A DNA stretch of 13,976 nt from JBPESN01 sp051710625 (GTDB taxonomy: Bacteria; Pseudomonadota; Gammaproteobacteria; Enterobacterales; Enterobacteriaceae). The translations under genes were made by a program, and so were the position numbers. Shown here piece after piece: positions 6,928 to 13,815 of the stretch. Below the pieces are notes generated by a model. The model had not been told where the DNA came from. It was given only the letters and a program-made list of their open reading frames with translations, and did no database searches. Position 1 is the first letter of the stretch; the number at the start of each line of letters is the position of its first letter. The stretch spans positions 1-13,976 of the forward strand of contig NZ_JBPESN010000061.1 of assembly GCF_051710625.1 (NCBI RefSeq), written 5' to 3'.

Positions 6928-8059
6928 TTATTCCACCGCGGGCGACCGTTCTTCGGTCAGGCCATACAGGTAGTATTTGCGTCCCACCATCTGACCGCCG
7001 TTGCGGGTGAGCAGCGTCCAATTGAACTGCGCACGGGTCCGGTTCGGCGTGACCGTCAGGACATCCAGCGGGATTGAGAGATAGAAGCCTTTAGTAAAGA
7101 AACCTTCACCGTATTCCTCTTTCGAGACATTGGTGAAGGTCGTATACGCACCGGCGGTGATACCACTGTCGAAACGTTTCGAGAGGTCAAACGTCACCCC
7201 TTTGTCCTTCGCCAAATATTGCCCGACGCTCGCCTTGACCAAAACGCCCTTCAGGAAGGTCAACTGCCAATAGCCTGTTAAATTACCGGTGGCGACTTTA
7301 TAGTCGGTGAACTTTATCATATTGTCCCAATCGCGCTGTTTGACGTAGTTACCGTCAACTCCCACCGCCCAGTTGCTGTCCAGCGGACGGTAAAGCAGCT
7401 CGCCGACGACGACGCCGTACATCATTTCCAGGTAACCACCGTACAGCTGGCCATACCAGATGTAAGTGGTCTGCAAATTGCTGATATAAAAGTCATTTTC
7501 TACGTAGGAACGGATGTGCGTACGTACCCGCGGCAAATGGGAATCTGACGGCGGTTTGGTGTAGTTGAATTTGTCGTAGTTGTTAACGATATTGCCAAAC
7601 AGGCTACCCGACAACGACCAGTAATTGGCGTGCCTTCCACGCCAATCTGATACATCAATCTGATACATGTAGAAGCTTTCCGGGCCGCCGAAGGATTGAT
7701 TCAGCACCGGCGACCAACTCAGCTGCAGCCGGCTGCGATCAATATAATAAGCCCTGCTCGGCGGTTTTCGGCACGTCAGGCTCGACGCGGCGCTGAATCA
7801 ACAGCTGCTCATGGCCCAGCGGGTAGCCTTCTAGCGTATCCTGCAGGCGGCGCACATTGGTTTCGGTCGTCATCATCGGCATATTTTCGCGCGTTTCGCT
7901 GACTTTCAGCGTATCGATATTTTCCGGCAGATTATTCACCATAATGCGGTTGGCGCGATCCACGCCCTCCGCGCTATCGCGGTACTTATACTGCTGGCCG
8001 GTCATATACATGGTATGACCTTTAACCTGGATATGCGACGACGAATAACCGGCGTTGCT
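6928..8059 (-). pseudogene. yjbH: yjbH, C-terminal half only, frameshifted
   Basis: YjbH is a large exported beta-rich protein of the YjbEFGH/GfcABCD polysaccharide-export family (about 700 residues in E. coli). Only the region equivalent to roughly residue 325 onward is present, starting NAGYSSSHIQVKGHTMYMTG and ending RKYYLYGLTEERSPAVE. The first half, including the signal peptide, is deleted and its place is taken in frame by the start of yjbG. An extra base near 7744-7752 gives TGA at 7741-7739; reading resumes as YYIDRSRLQLSWSPVLNQSF in the next frame. A perfect 13-bp tandem duplication at 7643-7668 adds a frame change that a one-base loss near 7630 appears to correct. Two short in-frame losses are also evident (NLQTTYIWYGQ, RDWDNMIKF). 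Confidence 0.88.
7643..7668. repeat. Perfect 13-bp tandem duplication in yjbH
   Basis: CAATCTGATACAT occurs twice in direct succession. Relative to E. coli YjbH (MYQLGV), the ancestral reading was probably MYQIGVEGTANYW, so the second unit is an insertion of 13 bp. Confidence 0.9.
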
Positions 8060-8401
8060 CTGCATGTCGGTCAACTGCGCGCGCACCCTGTCCACCGAGT
8101 CGGCCAATTCGCCGTCATTATCGCCGCGCCGCTCCGCACTAAAAGCACTTAATCGAGCTAGCAACTGCTGTTGCGCCTGCTGCTGTATCCCGCTGGCGGT
8201 CCTTTCCGCAATCACGGTGCCCGGCCACCACGTGCGTCCGTTAAGCTCAGGCCGCAGCGTAAGCTGTTCCAGATTGGCGGCGCCTTGTAACACCCGCGCC
8301 TGGAATTGCCCAGGATAATGAATCGTTACCCGGCTGTCGGCCATAGCAAACGCAATAAAACCAGCACATAAACTCACGGCGACTAAGCGTTGTTTTTTCA
8401 T
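8060..8401 (-). pseudogene. yjbG: yjbG, N-terminal part fused in frame to yjbH
   Basis: YjbG is a periplasmic protein of the GfcC-like capsule family (245 residues in E. coli). From ATG 8401 the protein begins MKKQRLVAVSLCAGFIAFAM with a signal peptide (cleavage near AMADS), then shows the YjbG-typical RTWWPGTVIAE, matching E. coli NSWWPGAVISE, and a Gln/Ala-rich coiled segment. After about residue 114 (QLTDMQ) similarity switches to YjbH (NAGYSSSHIQVKG), without a frame break. The C-terminal half of YjbG, including its conserved GfcC-type domain, is missing. The start overlaps the yjbF stop (ATGA, 8401-8398), indicating translational coupling. The open reading continues to 7739, so a 220-residue chimera could be translated. 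The junction position is approximate, within about 15 bp. Confidence 0.85.
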
Positions 8402-9057
8402 GGTTTATAGAGATTTAAGATGATGGTTTCGATCGGGAAGTAGTCCGGTCCGATAAATTGTTCGGTTTTTATCACGGCAGCGGACCGCGCATCCACCCAG
8501 TAGCGATTACGGTAGTGCGTCTTGAGTTCTGTCACGGTGACATCTTCCTCAAGCACGTGGGTCGCGCGGGGGGAACATTGAGTATCGTCAGCGTTTCATT
8601 ATCCGCCAGACTAAAGCGGGAAATAAATGTCGCGGCCCGCAGTTAGCCCTTTTCTGTCCAGGAACGGGTGAACGTCGCATTCGGTGCCATTTAGAATGCG
8701 ATCGGGATGGATGAGGGGATCGGTGTCGAGGTTGGTCACTTCCAGCAGGTTATCCGTCAATCCCAGAGTCTTGACGAGACGCCCGTTGCGCGTCACCAGC
8801 ATCGCCTGGTTGCGGGTAGCCCATTTCAAATTACCCTGTTCGGCATATGCCAGCACCACGAAAATCTGCGACCCCTCGTTCACCTCGGCGTACTTACTGG
8901 CGTAAGGGATCGCGTGCACCTGCACCGGCGTCATCTCAACGTCAGGCGTCCCAAAGATGGCCAATGCGAACGTATCACCTATTTCCTTTTGTGACTGAAT
9001 GCAAGCGGCCAACGGAAAGCATACTACTAACAAAAAAAATAGCGCACGTTGTTTCAT
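8398..9057 (-). pseudogene. yjbF: yjbF outer-membrane lipoprotein, frameshifted
   Basis: YjbF is a lipoprotein of the GfcB family. From ATG 9057, MKQRALFFLLVVCFPLAACI gives a signal peptide with lipobox LAAC (Cys19). The body matches E. coli YjbF: IPYASKYAEVNEGSQIFVVL, AMLVTRNGRLVKTLGL and NLLEVTNLDTDPL. After ILNGTE (about 8680) the frame changes; the original runs on in a second frame as ATFISRFSLADNETLTILN (about 8640-8575) and in a third as ATHVLEEDVTVTELKTHYRN, then YWVDARSAAVIKTEQFIGPD, ending at TGA 8398. At least two indels therefore interrupt it, and the first frame stops at 8611. The stop overlaps the yjbG start by four bases. A terminator-like hairpin lies just upstream, between yjbE and yjbF. 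Confidence 0.9.
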
Positions 9058-9075
9058 CCTAAACGAAAAATGCCC

Positions 9076-9103
9076 AAAAAATAACCACACTTGCGTGTGG
9101 TTA
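9076..9103 (-). terminator. Rho-independent terminator after yjbE
   Basis: TAACCACAC (9082-9090), a four-base loop TTGC, and GTGTGGTTA (9095-9103) form a perfect 9-bp stem; on the minus strand it is followed by TTTTTT. It lies 18 bp past the yjbE stop and before yjbF, so it probably limits read-through from yjbE into yjbFGH and makes yjbE the most abundant message of the operon. Confidence 0.8.
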
Positions 9104-9120
9104 CTGATTATTTTTTTACA

Positions 9121-9387
9121 TTAGAAGGTTGAAGTCGTGGTGCTCGTGCTCGGGTTGTTACCACCGCTACCGTTATCGTCGTTGTGGGAGGAAATCAATG
9201 CCGCGCCAGCGATAACGGCGATAGCGCCGACACCTACCGCAGTAGCTGCGCCAGCACTCAGGCCGGAAACCGTTGTACCACCTGCGGTGCCGCCCTGGTC
9301 AGCACCGGTGGTGGCCGGTGCTGCGATAGCATAGGAACCACTCGCCATCAACGCTGCAGCTATTACTACACTTAACAGTTTTTTCAT
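9121..9387 (-). CDS. yjbE: YjbE, small exported protein of the yjbEFGH exopolysaccharide operon
   Basis: This is an 88-residue protein, close to the 80 residues of E. coli YjbE. MKKLLSVVIAAALMASGSYA is a signal peptide with likely cleavage in the following IAAP. The mature part is Gly/Ala-rich with a hydrophobic stretch (VGVGAIAVIAGAALI) and a charged then Ser/Thr tail (NPSTSTTTSTF), the same plan as E. coli YjbE (tail TTTTTTTSTQ). In E. coli the operon is Rcs-regulated and its overexpression changes extracellular polysaccharide; the precise role of YjbE is unknown. The start at 9387 is chosen because it begins the signal peptide; upstream in-frame codons would add an AT-rich non-homologous extension. 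AAAGG lies about 8 bp before it. This is the only intact gene of the operon. Confidence 0.85.
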   Translation of the reverse strand: MKKLLSVVIAAALMASGSYAIAAPATTGADQGGTAGGTTVSGLSAGAATAVGVGAIAVIAGAALISSHNDDNGSGGNNPSTSTTTSTF

Positions 9388-9933
9388 ATTAAATACCTTT
9401 AACTCATGAGGATAATTACTATAAATCAAGTTACTTGTTATTAACATAATATAATCATCGTAAAAAAATATAATGCAATAAAATATAGACTGCACTCTTG
9501 ACTCATGAGAAGGTCACAACAGTGCTGAAAAGCGAGTAAGAACGGACGATTGTGGAATATTACACTGCTTTGTTATTGAAATGTGAAATTAAATATCAAC
9601 ATTACCCCTTTACGGTCGCGATAATTTGCTAAAAAGCACACTATATTGCCCCACCTAAGGTAAAAAGTTGCAGCGATGTATTACATTAACGCCTGTGGCT
9701 AGTAGCAATAACGCAGACAAAGAATAAGCATTAACTTAATGTTTTATAATGATTAAAAATAGGAATTTATTGTTAAATTTTACTGTCATTGTCCAGCGCT
9801 TGCCGGTGTGTTCTTAATAAGAACCCTAAAAGTGTTTCTAAATCGCTACCGCCGTCACGCTTTACTCTGTTGATCGCCGGGCACTAACAGAAAGGGGGCC
9901 AGTTTCTGGCCGCGCGCTCTCAAGAAAAGTTTA
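9388..9933. other. AT-rich yjbE leader and pgi-yjbE intergenic region
   Basis: No gene is seen in these 546 bp. The part nearest yjbE is very AT-rich and should hold its promoter; on the minus strand TTGCAT near 9478 followed by TTATAT 18 bp on is one weak candidate. ACTCATGAG occurs twice (9402-9410 and 9501-9509), and its core CTCATGAG is palindromic. A 15-bp palindrome, GTTCTTAATAAGAAC, is at 9810-9824. Downstream of pgi, GGCCAG-AAA-CTGGCC on the minus strand (9911-9897), followed by CCCTTT, is a weak terminator candidate. Confidence 0.5.
9897..9911 (-). terminator. Possible pgi terminator hairpin
   Basis: A 6-bp GC-rich stem (GGCCAG/CTGGCC) with a three-base loop lies 22 bp past the pgi stop. 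The following CCCTTTCTG is a poor U-tract, so this is a weak call. Confidence 0.35.
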
Positions 9934-11583
9934 TCAGTGACGCCAGGATTTATAGCGATTGATCAGGCCATTGGTGGAACTATCATGGGCATCAATCGGA
10001 TTATTCTGCGCCAATTCCGGCAGAATGCCGTTGGCGAGTTGTTTGCCTAACTCAACGCCCCACTGGTCAAAGGTATAAATATTCAATATCGCCCCTTGCG
10101 TGAAAATCTTGTGTTCGTACAGCGCAATCAGCGCGCCCAAACTATAAGGGGTAATCTCGCGCAGCAGGATGGAGTTGGTGGGGCGATTGCCCTCAAACAC
10201 TTTGTACGGCGCAACATGCTGCACTTGATCCGGTGATTTCCCGGCCGCGCTGAATTCCTGCTCCACCGCTTCGCGTGACTTGCCAAAAGCCAGCGCTTCG
10301 GTCTGAGCAAAGAAATTGGAGAGCAGCTTGGCGTGATGATCGGCAAGGGGATTGTGGCTGATGACGGGCGCGATAAAGTCGCAGGGGACAATTTTAGTCC
10401 CTTGGTGGATCAGCTGATAAAACGCATGCTGACCGTTGGTGCCCGGTTCGCCCCAAATAATAGGTCCGGTTTGATAGCTGATGGGATGCCCCTCGCGATC
10501 GACATATTTTCCATTCGACTCCATATTTCCCTGCTGGAAATAAGCGGCAAAACGGTGCATGTATTGATCGTAAGGTAAAATCGCCTCCGTCTCCATTCCG
10601 AAGAAATTGTTATACCAAATACCGATGAGCGCCAAGAGCACCGGCAAATTTTTATCTAGCGGCGTCGAGACGAAGTGATGGTCCATAGCGTGCGCGCCGC
10701 TGAGCAGTTTTTCAAAATTATCGAAGCCGAGCGACAGCGCAATGGACAGACCGATGGCGGACCAGAGCGAATAGCGGCCTCCCACCCAATCCCAGAACTC
10801 AAACATATTCTCGGTATCGATGCCAAATTCCGCTACCGCTTTTGTGTTGGTAGACAGCGCGGCGAAATGACGGGCGACATGTTGCTCATCCCCGGCGGTT
10901 TTCAAGAACCAATCCCGGGCGCTGTGAGCGTTGGTCATGGTTTCCTGGGTAGTAAAGGTCTTGGACGCCACCAGAAATAACGTGCTAGCCGGATCCAGGT
11001 CTTTTATCGTTTCCGCAATATGCGTTCCATCCACGTTGGACACATAGTGCATATTGAGATGGTTTTTATAAGGCCGCAGCGCCTCGGTCACCATATACGG
11101 GCCAAGATCGGAGCCGCCGATGCCGATATTAACGATATCGGTGATGGTCCGGCCGGTATACCCTTTCCATTCGCCGCCGATTACCCGATCACAAAATTGT
11201 TTCATCTTTGCCAGCACCGCATTAACGTCCGGCATGACATCTTTGCCGTCCACGTTAATCGGCGTGTTGTTGCGGTTGCGCAGCGCAACATGCAACACCG
11301 CCCGATCTTCGGTACGGTTGATTTTCTCGCCGCTGAACATGGCGGCGATAGCCTCCTTGACGCCACACTCTTTCGCTAGCGCCAGCAGTCGGGTCAATGT
11401 TTCGGCGGTGATGCGGTTTTTTGAGTAGTCCACCAGCATCTGATCGTCGAAGGTGGCCGAGAAAGAGGAAAAACGCTCAGGCTCCTGCACGAACAAGTCG
11501 CTTATCTGCACGTCTTTCATCGTAGCGAAATGTTGTTGCAGCCCTTTCCAGGCCGCGGTATGACTAGGATTAATATTTTTCAT
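9934..11583 (-). CDS. pgi: Glucose-6-phosphate isomerase, intact
   Basis: Pgi interconverts glucose-6-phosphate and fructose-6-phosphate in the cytoplasm, linking glycolysis, gluconeogenesis and the pentose phosphate pathway. The protein is 549 residues, exactly the E. coli length, and aligns end to end (MKNINPSHTAAWKGLQQHF to GLINRYKSWRH). Substrate-loop and signature motifs are present: IGIGGSDLGP (153-162), SKTFTTQET (207-215) and DWVGGRYSLWSAIGLS (265-280). The catalytic residues sit at the E. coli numbers: Glu355 in QQGNMESNGK, His386 in GTNGQHAFYQ and Lys514 in VELGKQLA. The start is the family-conserved MKNINP. It ends with TGA. Uniquely among the larger genes here it has no lesion, indicating continued selection. 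It is divergent from lysC, as in E. coli. Confidence 0.98.
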   Translation of the reverse strand: MKNINPSHTAAWKGLQQHFATMKDVQISDLFVQEPERFSSFSATFDDQMLVDYSKNRITAETLTRLLALAKECGVKEAIAAMFSGEKINRTEDRAVLHVALRNRNNTPINVDGKDVMPDVNAVLAKMKQFCDRVIGGEWKGYTGRTITDIVNIGIGGSDLGPYMVTEALRPYKNHLNMHYVSNVDGTHIAETIKDLDPASTLFLVASKTFTTQETMTNAHSARDWFLKTAGDEQHVARHFAALSTNTKAVAEFGIDTENMFEFWDWVGGRYSLWSAIGLSIALSLGFDNFEKLLSGAHAMDHHFVSTPLDKNLPVLLALIGIWYNNFFGMETEAILPYDQYMHRFAAYFQQGNMESNGKYVDREGHPISYQTGPIIWGEPGTNGQHAFYQLIHQGTKIVPCDFIAPVISHNPLADHHAKLLSNFFAQTEALAFGKSREAVEQEFSAAGKSPDQVQHVAPYKVFEGNRPTNSILLREITPYSLGALIALYEHKIFTQGAILNIYTFDQWGVELGKQLANGILPELAQNNPIDAHDSSTNGLINRYKSWRH

Positions 11584-11876
11584 AACAACACTCTTATAGG
11601 TGACTAAATCGTCGCATATTTTTTTGATTGTATCGCTTAACGCCGCGCAGGGGATGCCTTTTCTTGCGCTAAGCTAATGATAGCGCCTGGTGCCAGAACC
11701 GGCGTCACTTTGCGGCATGCCTTTATTCAGCCTAACAAACTCACGCTGATTTTCCTGCTGCAAATTGCCGTCTGCCGCGAAACAAGCCGGCGATAATAAA
11801 ATCACGCGTTGCTACGTTGACATCACCGTTATTACCCGTTATTTCTAATGCCCTAGTGACGTATCTGATGCGTTAA
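11584..11876. other. pgi-lysC divergent intergenic region, left part
   Basis: No gene is seen. It should contain the pgi promoter on the minus strand (TACAAT at 11633-11628 is a weak -10 candidate) and the lysC promoter on the plus strand. Confidence 0.4.
11817..11845 (+). promoter_or_regulatory. Candidate lysC promoter
   Basis: A consensus -35, TTGACA (11817-11822), is followed after 17 bp by TATTTC (11840-11845), a weak -10. It lies about 30 bp before the first helix of the lysine riboswitch, the expected position. Confidence 0.45.
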
Positions 11877-12065
11877 CCAGAAGAGGCGCGTCGCCTAAAC
11901 AGGGTGTGTAGAATCCGTTTCCCCGTGATCTCCACCTGAGGGGGAGGGACGCCGAAACGGTAGCGGGCATACAGGCTAGCCGCCGTCGACCACAGAAGCT
12001 GAATCCCCTGGGTTGTCACCAGCATTGTTCGCCACCAGGCGATCGGCACGGTGGGGCGCTTCTGG
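11877..12065 (+). promoter_or_regulatory. Lysine riboswitch (L box) upstream of lysC
   Basis: The region carries the conserved blocks of the lysine aptamer as found in the E. coli lysC leader: AGAAGAGGCGCG (11880-11891), CACCTGAGGGGG near 11932-11944 with a nearby CGCCGA, and GCTGAATCCCCTGGGTTGTC (11998-12017) followed by ACCAG. The closing P1 helix is perfect: CCAGAAG (11877-11883) pairs with CTTCTGG (12059-12065). In E. coli this element turns off lysC expression when lysine binds. The aptamer core looks functional although the gene behind it is dead. No strong terminator hairpin is evident between 12066 and 12179, so control would be through the ribosome binding site or mRNA decay as proposed for E. 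coli. Confidence 0.92.
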
Positions 12066-12179
12066 GTGTACCCGTAGCCAACTTCTACGCCTGCTCCCTG
12101 TTTTCCGCGCTTGACTCGTGCCTGGTCTGTTTTCACCGATATCATCAGCTATGGCATCCGATACGAGGCATTTTTAGGC

Positions 12180-13440
12180 ATGTCAAACAACTCTGCTGCT
12201 CCCCTGCGGGTAGCCAAATTCGGCGGCACCAGCGTGGCCGATTTCGACGCGATAAACCGCAGCGCGGATATCCCGCGGTGCGTCTGGTGGTCCTTCCGCC
12301 GCGGCCGGCGTTACCAATGTGCTGGTCGCACTGTCGGAAGGCAACAAAGCGGAGCGCCGCGCCTACTATCTGGATGAAATCCGCCGCATTCAATACAGCA
12401 TTATCGACCGTCTGGCGGAACAGACGATGATCCACGAAGAGATCGACCGGATATCGATAATATCGCTATGCTGGCCGAGGCGGCGGGTTTGGCAACGTCT
12501 CTGACACTGACCGATAAGCTAGTCAGCCACGGCAAATTGATGTCGACGCTGCTGTTTGTGGAAATCTTGCGCTAGCGCGGCGTAACAGCGGCGTGGTTTG
12601 ATGTGCGTAAAGTCATGCCTACCAACAATCAATTCGGCCGCGCCGAACAGGACAGCCATGCTCTTAAGGCGCGGGCGCGCACCCTGCTGCTGCCGCGCCC
12701 GGAAACTGAGCTGGTCATCACTCAAGGCTTTATCGGCTGCGAGGCAAAAGGGCGCACCACCACACTCGGACGCGGCGGCAGCGACTATACCGCAGCGCTG
12801 CTGGGGGAAGCGCTGGAGACGGGGCGAATCGATATCTGGACCGATGTGCCCGGCATCTATACCAGCGATCCGCGCGTCGTGCCGATGGCCAAGCGCATTG
12901 ACGAAATCAGCTTCGAGGAAGCCGCGGAAATGGCCACCTTTGGCGCCAAAATTTTGCACCCTGCGACGCTGCCGCCGGCGGGTACGCAGCGCGATTCCGG
13001 TCTTTGTCGGCTCCAGTAAGGATCCCAGCGCCGGCGGCACCGCTGGTGTATAATCACACCGACAATCCGCCGCTGTTCCGCGCTTTCGCGCTTTAGCTCT
13101 GCGCCGGCGCCAGACGCTGCTGACATCGCACAGCCTCAATATGCTGCACGCCCGCGGTTTTCTGGCGGAAGTGTTTAATATTCTGGCGCGGCATGCCATC
13201 TCGGTGGATCTTATCACCACCTCCGAAGTCAGCGTGGCGTTAACCATGGATACCACCGGCTCCACCACCACCGGCGCGAGCCTGCTCACGCAGGCGCTGC
13301 TGACCGAGCTCTCCTCGTTGTGCCCCGGGTAGAGGTGGAAGAGGATCTGGCGCTAGTGGCATTGATTGGTAATAAACTGTCGCAAGCCTGCGGGGTGGGA
13401 AAAGAAGTGTTCGGGGTTCTGGATCCGTTCAACATCCGGC
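12180..13440 (+). pseudogene. lysC: lysC lysine-sensitive aspartokinase III, multiply broken and IS-truncated
   Basis: LysC phosphorylates aspartate, the first step to lysine, threonine, methionine and diaminopimelate. From ATG 12180 the N-terminus is MSNNSAAPLRVAKFGGTSVA, with the kinase KFGGTS motif. Frame changes occur near 12270-12278, 12292-12296, 12455, 12980, 13042 (+1), at an 8-bp tandem duplication (13079-13094) and near 13324; TAG at 12573-12575 replaces the Glu of ILRER. Recognisable later blocks include TLGRGGSDYTAALL, WTDVPGIYTSDPR and the ACT-domain SVDLITTSEVSVALTMDTTG. The gene is cut after NIR, about 40 residues before the expected end, by IS911-like copy B at 13441. ACGAGG (12163-12168) resembles the E. 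coli lysC ribosome binding site but is spaced further from the ATG. Confidence 0.95.
13079..13094. repeat. Perfect 8-bp tandem duplication in lysC
   Basis: CGCGCTTT occurs twice in direct succession. Removing one copy restores FRALALRR, as in E. coli LysC, so this is a recent slippage insertion changing the frame. Confidence 0.88.
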
Positions 13441-13512
13441 TGTAGTGGCACACTGAATTTGGCCACCTAAACAGAGGTGATATGCTCACCTCAGAACAAC
13501 ACGGGTGCACCA

Positions 13513-13815
13513 ATGAAAAGAAAAAATTTTAGTCCTGAATTCAAACGCGAATCCGCTCAACTGGTTGTCGACCAAAATTACACCGCCGCGCCAGCAGCAA
13601 AAGCCATGGACGTCGGCCTTTCTACGATGACGAAATGGGTAAAACAACTGCGTAATGAGCGACAGGGGAAAACACTAAAAACCTCTCCCATAATCCCGGA
13701 ACAAATCGAAATACGTGAGCTCAAGAAGAAGGTACAACGCATTAAAATGGAAAACGAAATATTAAAAAAGGCTACAGCGCTCTTGATGTCAGACTCCCTG
13801 AACAGTTCTCGTTAA
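13513..13815 (+). CDS. IS911-like OrfA (helix-turn-helix, leucine zipper)
   Basis: OrfA is the 100-residue DNA-binding partner of the IS3-family OrfAB transposase. MKRKNFSPEFKRESAQLVVD is followed by a helix-turn-helix (AAPAAKAMDVGLSTMTKWVK, residues about 28-47) and a C-terminal heptad-repeat coiled coil (IEIRELKKKVQRIKMENEIL) used for oligomerisation. The start at 13513 is chosen by similarity to IS911 OrfA. The length of 100 residues is that of IS911 OrfA, and no lesion is visible. It ends with TAA at 13813-13815; the orfB frame overlaps its 3' end by about 50 bp. Confidence 0.9.
   Translation: MKRKNFSPEFKRESAQLVVDQNYTAAPAAKAMDVGLSTMTKWVKQLRNERQGKTLKTSPIIPEQIEIRELKKKVQRIKMENEILKKATALLMSDSLNSSR

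Noticed and set aside
2631..7660. Shared 14-mer TATCAGATTGGCGT in the plsB start region and, inverted, in yjbH
   Set aside because: A single 14-base match is expected by chance in a window of this size, and each copy fits its own gene's homology.
9810..9824. GTTCTTAATAAGAAC as an RcsAB box for the Rcs-regulated yjb operon
   Set aside because: The half sites are everted relative to the RcsAB consensus (TAAGAAT...TTCTTA order reversed), and the site is more than 400 bp from the yjbE start.
11873..12145. A 90-codon minus-strand frame between pgi and lysC
   Set aside because: It overlaps the lysine riboswitch, which accounts for the conservation there; the peptide has no recognisable features.
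12519..13289. Long open frame on the minus strand across lysC (256 codons)
   Set aside because: It is the shadow of the GC-rich lysC coding sequence, whose plus-strand translation matches aspartokinase throughout.
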